The position numbers were made by a program, and so were the translations under genes. Below, piece after piece: positions 16,838 to 25,374 of a stretch of DNA of 47,177 nt (the stretch's first letter is position 1; the number at the start of each line of letters is the position of its first letter). Origin of the DNA: JAUIGE01 sp045106685 (lineage in GTDB: Bacteria > Bacteroidota > Bacteroidia > J057). The stretch spans positions 1-47,177 of the forward strand of contig JBGCFB010000210.1 in assembly GCA_045106685.1 (NCBI GenBank). Direction: 5' to 3'. The notes under the pieces were generated by a model. The model was not told the DNA's origin and searched no databases. It saw only the letters and a program-made list of their open reading frames with translations.

Positions 16838-18019
16838 TTATCGCAATATCAGGCGCTGGCTTGTCGGTCCTAAATTCGTATAAGCTCGAATAATGTAAAT
16901 GCCAGCTGGAAGATGATTCCTGTTGAATAAAAAGCTTTTAGGATCATTTTGTTCAAAATGGCCTTCCAGTAACTTTCCTTCTATATTCAAAAGGCGAGGT
17001 GCCTCAACGAAATGCGCACCTTCGATTGTGATATGCGCCTGGTCATTGGTTGGGTTAGGGCTAATAGAAAAGGAAGATTCGTTTTCTGAAAAAAGGCCAG
17101 TGATAGGATTATAGCGTAAAATGGTTCCATTATTTCCTGCAACCCAGGCATGGGCGCTGTCAACCCAGGATGTTTGCATCAGCGCTTCACTACTTCCTGA
17201 AGGGCTTGTGATCCAGGTGTTGCCACCGTTTGTGGTGCGCAGTATCGTGCCATTTCTTCCAATAGCCCATCCAATAGAATCATCTAAAAAATGCAGACTT
17301 TGGAGGTATTCTGTAGTTCCGCTCGTCTTGGAATACCAGTTTTCTCCTGCATCGTCGGAATAATAAAGCATACCGTTTTGCCCACAAAACCATCCCTTCT
17401 TTTCATCAATAAAAAAGATATCAGCGATATGATTAGTCGTTACATTAATGGTTCCCCATGAATTGCCCGCATTGGTGCTTCGCTTCAAGAGACCATTTAA
17501 CCCAACCAAAAAGGCAAGAGAATCTGTTGGGAAGGCAATTTCAGTATAATCCTCCAGAATATTTATCGAACGATCTTGCCAGCTTTGGCCATTATTGCTC
17601 GTATTCCATATTCCCCCATCGTAGCCTACCAGCCACCCCACAGAGTCATTTACAAAAATGATGTCATGAAGGTATGAAGTGGTATCAAACGTCTGGTCAG
17701 TCCAGGTATCGCCTTGATTGATGCTTTTGAGTAAAAGCCCTTTGGTGCCCACGATCCAGGCTACATCCTGGTACTGGAAGTGAACTCGCCAGAATAACTC
17801 ATCGCTGGTATATGCGATTGTATTCCATGTGTTGCCACCATTGGTAGTTTTGAGTATGGTTCCCTCATCGCCCGTAATCAGGCCTATGTTCTTATTCAGA
17901 AAGGTAACGCTACTCAAAAACTCAGTAGTTCCACTACTTTGAGCTACCCATTGGGCGTAGCCAGGAATTGTCGGAAGGAAAAGTAGTAGAAAAGCTATTT
18001 GGGGTAGATATCTTTTCAT
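16838..18019 (-). CDS. Exported Ycf48-like beta-propeller protein with T9SS sorting domain
   Basis: The 393-residue product has a signal peptide (cleavage after IPGYA, leaving Gln). About seven BNR/Ycf48-like blades follow, each with the phrase TTNGG-TW or a variant (NTSNNGQSW, YSDDAGENW) and a V/IGW-hG turn (WIVGTKG, WLVGYDG, WAIGRNG, WVAGNNG). The C-terminus (about 315-393, SISPNPTNDQ ... LPAGIYIIRAY ... RLILR) is a T9SS type A sorting domain. It is probably a surface-exposed propeller; in Bacteroidota such proteins are of unknown role and need not relate to photosystem assembly. The ATG at 18019 was chosen over a TTG nine bases upstream because it begins a classic signal peptide (MKRYLPQIAFLLLF). 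Confidence 0.88.
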   Translation of the reverse strand: MKRYLPQIAFLLLFLPTIPGYAQWVAQSSGTTEFLSSVTFLNKNIGLITGDEGTILKTTNGGNTWNTIAYTSDELFWRVHFQYQDVAWIVGTKGLLLKSINQGDTWTDQTFDTTSYLHDIIFVNDSVGWLVGYDGGIWNTSNNGQSWQDRSINILEDYTEIAFPTDSLAFLVGLNGLLKRSTNAGNSWGTINVTTNHIADIFFIDEKKGWFCGQNGMLYYSDDAGENWYSKTSGTTEYLQSLHFLDDSIGWAIGRNGTILRTTNGGNTWITSPSGSSEALMQTSWVDSAHAWVAGNNGTILRYNPITGLFSENESSFSISPNPTNDQAHITIEGAHFVEAPRLLNIEGKLLEGHFEQNDPKSFLFNRNHLPAGIYIIRAYTNLGPTSQRLILR

Positions 18020-18067
18020 TACCCACAAATTACGGCTTTTTCTAATTTCAATACAAAAGGCGATTCT

Positions 18068-19210
18068 CTATTTAATGATTCCCCTTTCCACCAAAATATC
18101 AGCAATGTGTTCTGCTTTGCGAAAAGCTTCTCCCGTACCAAGGTTGGAGAGCACCACGATGGCGATACCTTGCTCTGGAAAGCGCAGAATCTGAGCACTT
18201 ATTCCCCAGTCACCACCATCCCAGGCCACGATCTTGCGCCCGTTGAAGTCGCCGTGATACAGGCCAAAGGACTGGTTGTTGCGGCCATGAGGAAAGGTAG
18301 GAGTTTGATGTAAAAGGTCATAAAAACGCTCCCCTCCAAATCGTTTGCTCACCATATTTTTACTCCAGCTTAATAGGTCTTCTATCGTCGTCACCACGCC
18401 ACTTCCTCCATAATGTGGCGATATCCTCGGGTGGCGAATAAAGTCGCCTTCAGCTTTAAGCTTGATGCCATTTTCTCCATAGCCTTCAATAGCTTCCTCA
18501 CTACGGATATTATAGGGCGTAACCCGATTTTTGATAATCTCGGTAGCATCGACATTGATGATGGTGCTGTTCATGCCTATAGGCTCGAAAAGGCGTGCCT
18601 TGGCAAAGACATCAAAGGGCATTCCGCTCGCCCGTTCTATGATTTTGACGAGGAGCATAAAGTTGACATTACAGTAATCCCACTGCGTTCCTGGTGTGAA
18701 GCGTAAGGTGTCTTCTGAAAGTGAAATATCAATGCAGTCATCAATGTCAAAATAGTTGAATGTGATCCACGAACCACCTCCCGGTCTCGGCAATCGGTAA
18801 TAATCCTGCAAACCGCTGGTATTATAAACCAGGTGCTTGACGAGTATTGTGTCTTTGTATTGATAAAGGCGTGGAATGAATCTGCCCACAGGGTCCTCCA
18901 GCGTCAGTTCGCCATCCCTGATCAAAAGCGCCAAACATGCTGCGGTGAACTGCTTCGATACCGATGCAATGCTGAAAGCAGATTGAGGGGTAATCGGGAT
19001 TTCATAATCCAGATTCGCTGCTCCATATCCTTTTGTGAAAAGCGTCTCAGTGCCTTTCGAAACCCCAACGGCATATCCAGGTGTTTGCACATTGTCAAAT
19101 GCCGCGAAAAGCGTGTCAATATCAGATTCCAGTGATGGACTTTGATCAGTGGACTGACCACAGGCGGCAATCGTAGCAAGCAGCGCTACAAGTATAGTAA
19201 AGGCTTTCAT
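18068..19210 (-). CDS. Serine hydrolase, class C beta-lactamase/S12 family lipoprotein
   Basis: The 380-residue product starts with a lipoprotein signal (lipobox-like TIAAC, Cys17), so it is probably membrane-anchored in the periplasm. The Beta-lactamase (PF00144) domain shows the SxxK motif in SVSKQFTAACLALL (near residue 81) and the Tyr motif in WDYCNVNF (near 177). The third motif is replaced by AWDGGDWGIS near the C-terminus in place of the usual HxG. Relatives are D-aminopeptidases, esterases or penicillin-binding-like enzymes; true beta-lactamase activity should not be assumed. The gene lies downstream of the MocR regulator, separated by a 16-bp inverted repeat. Confidence 0.9.
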   Translation of the reverse strand: MKAFTILVALLATIAACGQSTDQSPSLESDIDTLFAAFDNVQTPGYAVGVSKGTETLFTKGYGAANLDYEIPITPQSAFSIASVSKQFTAACLALLIRDGELTLEDPVGRFIPRLYQYKDTILVKHLVYNTSGLQDYYRLPRPGGGSWITFNYFDIDDCIDISLSEDTLRFTPGTQWDYCNVNFMLLVKIIERASGMPFDVFAKARLFEPIGMNSTIINVDATEIIKNRVTPYNIRSEEAIEGYGENGIKLKAEGDFIRHPRISPHYGGSGVVTTIEDLLSWSKNMVSKRFGGERFYDLLHQTPTFPHGRNNQSFGLYHGDFNGRKIVAWDGGDWGISAQILRFPEQGIAIVVLSNLGTGEAFRKAEHIADILVERGIIK

Positions 19211-19264
19211 ACAGGGAAATTACCAATTTAAATCCTTGCAGGGATGAGTTTGTCAGGGTTTCTA

Positions 19265-19310
19265 ACCTCTGTCAGCACTTTAGGCATTGTGGTGAAGTGC
19301 TGACAGAGGT
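19265..19310. repeat. Perfect 16-bp inverted repeat (hairpin)
   Basis: ACCTCTGTCAGCACTT at 19265-19280 is the exact complement of 19295-19310, with a 14-base loop. It lies between the MocR gene end and the serine hydrolase start, both on the minus strand. It has no T-tract, so it may be a processing or factor-dependent site and not a classical intrinsic terminator. Confidence 0.75.
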
Positions 19311-19342
19311 AGTGCAACAAGTTGTGATGCATGATAAATTTC

Positions 19343-20827
19343 TCAGCCGATCCCGACCATCACCTTCTTCAGCGTTTCAAGGGCACGGCTCATTTCCTTT
19401 TCATTCAAAGACGCAAAACCCATTCTGATTGCATTTAAGTGCTGTTCGTTTTTGTCTAAAAAAACCGATTTAGGAATCTGTAGCCCATATTCCATTGCCT
19501 TATTACGAACCTTGTTGATGTCATACTCCGGCCGAAACCGAACCCAGGCCGCAAGGCCTCCTTCCGGTTCTTCAAACTCCATATACTCACCAAGTTCAGT
19601 TTGTAAAGCCTTGCAAAAATGGTCGCGGCGTTGATGATATACCTGAAGCGATTTCTTGAGGTGACGACGTATTTCCCCTTCTTCAAACAACATCGCTATC
19701 GCTCGCTCCATGGCCATATTGCCATGGCAATCCACAAAGCGGCTGAGGCGCGACAAGTCGGCGATCACATCGGCAGGCGCCACAATGAATCCAGTCCTCA
19801 GCCCTGGCGCAACAGTTTTACTCAAAGAGCCTACATACAGCACGGTCCCAACTCTATCGGAGCTTGCCATGGGCAGAATAGGGCTATTGGCGTAGTGATA
19901 ATCATAGTCGTAATCATCTTCAATAATCGCAAATTGGTACTTGCTAGAAAGCATCAATAACCTCATGCGCCGCTCGGCACAGAGGCTTACAGTTGTGGGA
20001 TTGTGATGATGGGGCATGATGAATACTGCCCTGATAGGCCCCTTTTTACAAACTTCTTCTATTATATCCACATCGATGCCGTGTTGATCTACCGGAACCT
20101 TTACCAGCTTGCCTCCAGCGATTTGGATGATATTATTACCCACTTCAAAACTGGGGTCGCCCACGACGACGCGGTCGCCTTGTTGCAACAAACTCTGAAA
20201 GATCAGGGTGAAGGCCATGAGGCTGCCACGGGTGATGAGGATATTGTCGGCCTCTATGTTGATGCTTCTGGTATCTGCCAAATATTGGATGATAGCTTGC
20301 TGCAATCGTGGATCACCGGCGAAGCGATTCGAGTAGTTGAATAGTCGGGCCATCTGGCGACTGCGGGTGATGCCACTGATATGTCTGCCCAACTGCGCCA
20401 GAGGCGCAAGTCGAACATCAGGATAGCCAGCATCGATAATAATGGGTTCGCCCTGAAGCTGAGGAGGATCATAGTAGGATAAAAAGTTGAAGCCATCATG
20501 GACGGCAAACCCTGCTTGGGTCAGGTGTTCATTGCGTGCCTGTTGCTCAAGGCTTTGGGCCTTGAGGATGGGAAAGTGTTCGCAAACGAAGCAGCCCTGA
20601 TTGGGCTTTATAGTCACCCAGCCCTGTGCTTCCAGTTCTTCATAGGCTGAAATCACCGTGCGACGATTTACTTCCAAAAGCTCCGAAAGTGCGCGGGAGC
20701 CAGGGAGCTTAGCGCCCGGTTGGATATTGCCACAACTGATGTTTTTGATAAAACCATTGCAAATCTGGAGGAAGAGTGCTGCTCCAGATTTCTTGTCAAT
20801 AGCGATAAGCGATTTGTATGGAAGCAT
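19343..20827 (-). CDS. MocR-family regulator (GntR HTH fused to class I aminotransferase fold)
   Basis: The 494-residue product has an N-terminal GntR winged helix (about 15-85, LPGSRALSELLEVNRRTVISAYEELEAQGW) and a linker. An aminotransferase-like domain follows (about 125-494), in which Lys near 332 in YVGSLSKTVAPGLRTGF would bind PLP and IIEDDYDYDYHY contributes the cofactor Asp. MocR proteins usually sense PLP or amino-acid/amine aldimines and regulate a neighbouring gene. The divergent outer-membrane receptor gene starts 103 bases away, with candidate operator repeats in between, and is the likely target. PdxR (vitamin B6 synthesis) is the best-known subtype, but no pdx gene is present here. 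Confidence 0.93.
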   Translation of the reverse strand: MLPYKSLIAIDKKSGAALFLQICNGFIKNISCGNIQPGAKLPGSRALSELLEVNRRTVISAYEELEAQGWVTIKPNQGCFVCEHFPILKAQSLEQQARNEHLTQAGFAVHDGFNFLSYYDPPQLQGEPIIIDAGYPDVRLAPLAQLGRHISGITRSRQMARLFNYSNRFAGDPRLQQAIIQYLADTRSINIEADNILITRGSLMAFTLIFQSLLQQGDRVVVGDPSFEVGNNIIQIAGGKLVKVPVDQHGIDVDIIEEVCKKGPIRAVFIMPHHHNPTTVSLCAERRMRLLMLSSKYQFAIIEDDYDYDYHYANSPILPMASSDRVGTVLYVGSLSKTVAPGLRTGFIVAPADVIADLSRLSRFVDCHGNMAMERAIAMLFEEGEIRRHLKKSLQVYHQRRDHFCKALQTELGEYMEFEEPEGGLAAWVRFRPEYDINKVRNKAMEYGLQIPKSVFLDKNEQHLNAIRMGFASLNEKEMSRALETLKKVMVGIG

Positions 20828-20850
20828 AGCCGGATCATTAGGTAATTAAA

Positions 20851-20878
20851 AACCGGATCGGTTAACTGCACCGGTTAA
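20851..20878. promoter_or_regulatory. Candidate MocR operator between divergent genes
   Basis: CGGTTAA occurs twice in the same orientation (20859-20865 and 20872-20878, 13 bp apart). AACCG-GAT-CGGTT (20851-20863) is an inverted pair overlapping the first copy. MocR regulators typically bind direct repeats in the divergent promoter of their target. Confidence 0.55.
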
Positions 20879-20930
20879 GATATTCTTTTGTAGTGTGAAA
20901 TGAAAGTTTAACCCTACAAACCCTTATATC

Positions 20931-23333
20931 ATGAGACGCGATTATACATACACAAGCTTGTTTGGCTCTCTGCTTCTGTTTTTTGTCCTAATAGGAAATA
21001 CTGCTTTTTCTCAATCTTCTGGCTATGCGATTGCTGGAGTAGTGGAGGATCAGCAAGGCACACCGATCCAATATGGAAATGCCGTTTTGTTATCTCCCGA
21101 AGACTCCACATTCATCATGGGAGTTATTGTTCAGCAGGGAAGTTTTCGTTTGGAGCAAATCAAGGAAACTCCTGTATTGCTGAGGCTTACCGCGTTGAGT
21201 TTTGAGCCCCTTTTTGTTACGATAAAAAATGAAGAACAAGAAACTGCCATACAAGTGGAAACACTGAAAATGGCTCCCTTACAGATGAAGGATGTGGTCA
21301 TTACTGCCCGCAAACCGCTGGTAGTGCAGCGCGGAACAGACGTTGTCGTCAATGTTGCAAACACTTCTCTGAGCAGTATCGGCACGGCGATCGATGTGTT
21401 ACGCAGCGCTCCAAAGGTGGTACTCAATAGTGGAGGTCAGATCACGGTTCTGGGAAAAGGGAATGCGATTATCTATATCGATGGACAGCGAACCGCAAAT
21501 CCACAGGTGCTACAGACGCTTTCTTCTCATGATATAAAAGCGATTGAAATTATCGAGAATCCATCGGCGCGATATGATGCCGAAGGCAATGCGGTGATCC
21601 ATATCATCACCAAAAAAGGAAGCCAGGAAGGCTACCGCATTGGATTCATTCAAGAGGCAGAGCAGGGGCGCTTTTTTCGCTCTTATCATAAGCTGGATGC
21701 TTATGTCCGTTTGTCTAAATTGATGCTTCAGGGAAGTTACGGCTACCGCCCGTACAAGCGCCGCGGAAGGGAGCAATACAACCGAGGAATAGGAGAAGAA
21801 ATCAATATTGACAATAAGCTCCTGTATAGTCGCCGCACTACGAATCATGAGTTTAATCTGAAAGGCACATATGCATTAGGCGAGCGCCATCATATTGGCT
21901 TTGATGCTCAGCGAACGATTACTGACGGTTTACAGCAGTCTGATAATCGGAATATTTTTACGCGAAACCAGGACATCGATTTTATCCTTGATACGCATAT
22001 AGAAGCACCTTTCGAACAGCAGAATACGAATCTAAACGGCTTCTATGAATGGCAAATGGACTCGGCTGGTTCCAAACTGGTATTTACAGCCCAGCAGGCC
22101 TGGTATGGCCTTGAGCGAAACGAATCGATAGGGCAGGAGCTATATCAAAAAGCAGTTGAGTCAACGATGAGTCGCCGCTCTCGCAACCAAAATGATATCC
22201 AGCTTAGGGTAGCTCAGGTGGATGGTACGCACATGTTGAAAGCTGGAAATTCCTTGCAATTTGGCTTGAAGCACGCGCATATCAATAATGGTAGCAGCCT
22301 TAATTTTGAGAACAGACGTACCGATGGAACCTACATTTCCGATCCTGGCTTTAGCAATGCGTACAGCTATGAGGAAACGATTAATGCTGCTTATGGGGAA
22401 TGGATTTTTGCGAATAAAAAAGTAAACGGAAGACTTGGCCTAAGATCAGCCTGGACGCGCTCCGAGGGACTTTCTGAAACGCAGGAATTATTTACGCGGG
22501 ACTATCTCGATTTTTTTCCAAATGCAAGCCTGAGTACGAGTTTGGGCAAAAACAGCAAGCTCAGTATCAGTTATAATTATCGCATTCAGCGCCCTCAATT
22601 TCAGGACTTGAATCCTTTTGTTTGGTATGCGGACTCGCTCGTCTCGCTGCAAGGTAATGCCAATCTACGCCCTGGTTACAGTCACCTTCTGGACGCTGGC
22701 TGGACCTGGAAAGGCTGGAATATAAAAGCGAATTATACGCGGATTAAGGACAATATTAATACGATCATCAAGATTCAGGACCCGGAAAATCCGGCGGTTT
22801 TTGCCTTCGTCCGCGACAATATTGATCAGGTTAATAATTACATGATTTCAATTAGTCGTTCTTTTAGTATTGGCGCATACAGCGCATTTTGGGTAATAGG
22901 AGGGCGGACAGAGTCTCATCGCTATCGCGACTTGGGCGCACTGGTTACTAACCAGAAGGCTGGTTTTTATATTTATACAAATCAGTCGCTCCGTCTGCCA
23001 GGCAAGATACTGCTGGAAGCCCTCTATTCTTATTCTTCACCAGGTGTGGATGGCATCTATACAGATAAGCCTGTCCAGTATTTAAACCTTGGGTTGAGTC
23101 GTAGTTTTTGGAACAAACACCTTCATGTCCGCCTTCATGCTAATGACGTATTCGATACCTATCGATTTCGAGGAACAGCACAAGTCAATAATGATGACTG
23201 GACTTACCTATCCGAAGGAGACTGGCACTTTATCAAACTAGCCGTCACCTGGGACTTTGGAGGTTTTTCCAAAGGAAACTTACGCCAACGCAAAGGTTCT
23301 GATACTGAGGCTAAGCGCGTGTCGAGGATGTAG
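20931..23333 (+). CDS. TonB-dependent outer-membrane receptor, OMP_b-brl_3 family
   Basis: The 800-residue product has a signal peptide (cleavage after NTAFS, leaving Gln). A carboxypeptidase-regulatory-like beta-sandwich (about 32-105) begins GYAIAGVVEDQQGTPIQYGNAVLL. A plug-like region (about 115-230) includes LRSAPKVVLNSGGQITVLGKG, YIDGQR and IEIIENPSARYDAEGNAVIHIITKK. The long C-terminal beta-barrel has repeated aromatic strands (RPQFQDLNPFVWYAD, NLRPGYSHLLDAGW). These receptors import ligands across the outer membrane with TonB energy; no substrate can be read from the sequence. No SusD-like partner is adjacent. It is transcribed away from the MocR gene and is probably controlled by it. 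Confidence 0.9.
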   Translation: MRRDYTYTSLFGSLLLFFVLIGNTAFSQSSGYAIAGVVEDQQGTPIQYGNAVLLSPEDSTFIMGVIVQQGSFRLEQIKETPVLLRLTALSFEPLFVTIKNEEQETAIQVETLKMAPLQMKDVVITARKPLVVQRGTDVVVNVANTSLSSIGTAIDVLRSAPKVVLNSGGQITVLGKGNAIIYIDGQRTANPQVLQTLSSHDIKAIEIIENPSARYDAEGNAVIHIITKKGSQEGYRIGFIQEAEQGRFFRSYHKLDAYVRLSKLMLQGSYGYRPYKRRGREQYNRGIGEEINIDNKLLYSRRTTNHEFNLKGTYALGERHHIGFDAQRTITDGLQQSDNRNIFTRNQDIDFILDTHIEAPFEQQNTNLNGFYEWQMDSAGSKLVFTAQQAWYGLERNESIGQELYQKAVESTMSRRSRNQNDIQLRVAQVDGTHMLKAGNSLQFGLKHAHINNGSSLNFENRRTDGTYISDPGFSNAYSYEETINAAYGEWIFANKKVNGRLGLRSAWTRSEGLSETQELFTRDYLDFFPNASLSTSLGKNSKLSISYNYRIQRPQFQDLNPFVWYADSLVSLQGNANLRPGYSHLLDAGWTWKGWNIKANYTRIKDNINTIIKIQDPENPAVFAFVRDNIDQVNNYMISISRSFSIGAYSAFWVIGGRTESHRYRDLGALVTNQKAGFYIYTNQSLRLPGKILLEALYSYSSPGVDGIYTDKPVQYLNLGLSRSFWNKHLHVRLHANDVFDTYRFRGTAQVNNDDWTYLSEGDWHFIKLAVTWDFGGFSKGNLRQRKGSDTEAKRVSRM

Positions 23334-23374
23334 GAGGAGGGGAATATGAGTCATTAATCATGTGGGGGTCTTAA

Positions 23375-23492
23375 CATCTGATCTCTGATGTAGTATCTCG
23401 TATTTCGTATTTCCAAAAAGCTGGGAAGGGCATAGTAAGATACGAGATGCTAAAAAAACGAGGAGCGAGCATCAAGGATCGACCAGCGAGGA
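23375..23492. repeat. Dispersed dyad element, copy 1
   Basis: CATCTGATCTCTGATGTAGT and the following ATCTCGTAT are shared exactly with 45689 onward. Both then carry the core TTCCAAAA(A)GCTGGGAAGGGCA, followed by the inverse word ATACGA(G/T)AT. In this copy ATCAAGGATCGA (23471-23482) lies on the right; its complement lies on the left of copy 2. Confidence 0.8.
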
Positions 23493-23538
23493 CTTTTTTT
23501 AGGTTCGAGGCTCATACTAAAAACATCTCCAATCACTG

Positions 23539-23548
23539 ATCTGCAATT
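23539..23548 (-). repeat. Shared word AATTGCAGAT (minus strand)
   Basis: The complement ATCTGCAATT lies in a short AT-rich stretch with CAATTTGCAATCTG. The same 10-mer occurs on the plus strand at 8223 and 47022, in two other gene-free gaps. Confidence 0.4.
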
Positions 23549-23581
23549 TCCAATTTGCAATCTGTCTTCCCCCCTGGGCTA

Positions 23582-23626
23582 GCTTGGATTTCTGGGCAGT
23601 GGGGTGGCTAGCGGGTAGTCCAAGCC
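23582..23626. repeat. Hairpin with conserved loop, copy 1
   Basis: A GCTTGGA / TCCAAGC stem encloses a loop that aligns with the hairpin at 25257-25301 (shared CAGTGG-GT core and GTAGTCC end; about 26 of 37 positions match with one gap). It sits 12 bases beyond the end of the T9SS gene at 23638-25230. Confidence 0.6.
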
Positions 23627-23637
23627 ACCCACTTTCC

Positions 23638-25230
23638 TTACAGTTTCACTAACTTCTTCCCTTCCAACATCCGCCCATGATGCAGAACATCGAGATAATA
23701 CATCCCACTTGCAAGCTCCTGAAGCGGAATAACGAAGGTCATTTCAGGCTGCATACTGGTCCACTGACGAATAAGCCGCCCCTGTGCATCACGCAATGAA
23801 AACACTGCCTCCCCTGGCTCTTCGGTTAGCCAATGTGCATAGGTGATATCGCTAGCTGGATTCGGGGCAATGAGTAAGCGAGCCTTGGGAAGAGCAGGCG
23901 CGATGCCGTCGGGCGCGTGCTGGCAGCCTGGAACGACGCAGCCGAAGGAATCGACGCGGATGAGCCAGCCTATCGTTTTCTTTTGAATGAGCTGGTTTTG
24001 TTGCGTATTGTCGAAGAAAGATAGATTCCCTACAGCGACTGCGCCACCATCATCCAGAGGTTCTACCCCTTTGAACACAAACCCTTTACAACAAACAGTA
24101 TCAGACCCAGTTTGCCATGATGTCGTATAATTTCGCGTCCAAGTAACGGTTCCATCTTGTCTTGCTTTTGCTAAATAGCCAAAATAATCACGAGACCTGT
24201 CAATATGGATTTTTGTCGACCCTCCTACAAAAAAGCGATTTCTGTTTGACTGAGATTCTACATTTTCAATATAAAGGCCTGGGGTTAAGGTATCTACCAC
24301 GCTACTTTGAAAAGTACCTGATCGTACATCCAACTGAACCATCATGGGTTGAGTAGCACTCACTTCGTGTTGAAAAGGCGGCTTGAGCCATTTTCTAAAA
24401 TACGTGCAGCCAAAAGACAGATAATCATTATTCTCGATGCGCAGATCAAGTATTTGTAGTCTGGCAATAGTATCGTTTGTGCTGTATTCTGAAAGCAGGT
24501 CTCCTTGCCAGTTAATTTTTTGAATAATGGCATTGCGCAGGTTTGGCGTAGTATTTCGAAGAAGGCGTATTCCGCCTACCCAAAAAACACTGTCTTTGTA
24601 GGTAAGGCTATTAAATATTCCACTGGCACCTTCCCCAACAGAAATCACATGGCTTAATGTTCCTTGTTGGTCTAGGACTATAATCCTTCCGTGAAAATCA
24701 TCCGTAAGTAATCCCGCAATACTGCCATCAGGCAAGATCATGGCATCAACCAAATAAAACGGGTATGTTGGGTCTCGTGGGGGGATGTCTACAAATCTAA
24801 ACCAAGCTGTATCAAGTTTATTTGTGTTGATTTTTGAAAAAACGGTTCCCGTTTGATAGTCTCCTGATGCGAAGTTGTTGGTTCTTCGAACTTTAGAAAT
24901 AAGAAAGGTCGTAGAGTCATCTTTCCTTCTTAAAATCGTCTTAAAAGAGGTGTAAAATGTATAATAAGGAAAAGTATCTACGCTAGCATAAAAACTTGTA
25001 TCCACCAACTTCCCTGAGGAGTCAAATTTGATCCATATCCCAGATTTAAAATCCCTCCTTGTGAACATTTCACCGAAGGTGACGAAATCATGTCCTGTAT
25101 AAATTACGTCTTTGGGTATTATTTTGCCATCAAGCGAATCTGTGGTCATAAAGAGCCTAGAAAAACCACCTTGTTGGGCTTGTGCTAATGAGGCCAGTAA
25201 CAGCAACAGGAAGAAAAAAATGCTGCGCAT
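23638..25230 (-). CDS. Exported protein of unknown function with T9SS sorting domain
   Basis: The 530-residue product has a signal peptide (cleavage after SLAQA, leaving Gln-Gln). The long middle section is beta-rich and reads like a repeat-propeller surface protein (phrases such as DSSGKLVDTSFY, ILPDGSIAGLLTDD, INWQGDLLSEY and LDDGGAVAVGN, which recur in Bacteroidota delta-60-like repeat proteins). A Cys pair precedes the C-terminal region (FGCVVPGCQH). The last 75 residues (LLIAPNPASD ... LRDAQGRLIRQW ... LASGMYYLDVLHHG ... KKLVKL) form a T9SS type A sorting domain. The gene is flanked on both sides by related hairpin repeats (23582 and 25257). Its molecular activity is unknown. Confidence 0.85.
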   Translation of the reverse strand: MRSIFFFLLLLLASLAQAQQGGFSRLFMTTDSLDGKIIPKDVIYTGHDFVTFGEMFTRRDFKSGIWIKFDSSGKLVDTSFYASVDTFPYYTFYTSFKTILRRKDDSTTFLISKVRRTNNFASGDYQTGTVFSKINTNKLDTAWFRFVDIPPRDPTYPFYLVDAMILPDGSIAGLLTDDFHGRIIVLDQQGTLSHVISVGEGASGIFNSLTYKDSVFWVGGIRLLRNTTPNLRNAIIQKINWQGDLLSEYSTNDTIARLQILDLRIENNDYLSFGCTYFRKWLKPPFQHEVSATQPMMVQLDVRSGTFQSSVVDTLTPGLYIENVESQSNRNRFFVGGSTKIHIDRSRDYFGYLAKARQDGTVTWTRNYTTSWQTGSDTVCCKGFVFKGVEPLDDGGAVAVGNLSFFDNTQQNQLIQKKTIGWLIRVDSFGCVVPGCQHAPDGIAPALPKARLLIAPNPASDITYAHWLTEEPGEAVFSLRDAQGRLIRQWTSMQPEMTFVIPLQELASGMYYLDVLHHGRMLEGKKLVKL

Positions 25231-25256
25231 AAGGTATGTGTATAATTATTCCGCTA

Positions 25257-25301
25257 AACCGGACTTCGTGCCAGTGGCGTAGGGTTGCGCGTAGTCCGGT
25301 T
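25257..25301. repeat. Hairpin with conserved loop, copy 2
   Basis: AACCGGACT (25257-25265) and AGTCCGGTT (25293-25301) form a perfect 9-bp stem. The loop carries CAGTGGCGTAGGG and GCGCGTAGTCC and aligns with the hairpin at 23582, in the same orientation. Confidence 0.65.
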
Positions 25302-25312
25302 CCATGCCACAT

Positions 25313-25351
25313 AAAAAAAGCCATTAGCTATGGAAACCCATAACTAATGAC
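25313..25351 (-). terminator. Intrinsic terminator after infB
   Basis: Read on the minus strand, a 14-bp stem with two mismatches (25351-25338 pairing with 25333-25320) and a GTTT loop is followed by TTTTTTT (25319-25313). It lies 24 bases past the infB stop and ends the rimP-nusA-infB transcript. Confidence 0.85.
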
Positions 25352-25374
25352 TCAATATACATTATTAGCAAAAA

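Noticed and set aside
18068..19210. Calling the S12 hydrolase a beta-lactamase resistance gene
   Set aside because: SxxK and the Tyr motif are shared by esterases and peptidases of the family, and the usual third motif is altered, so resistance cannot be claimed.
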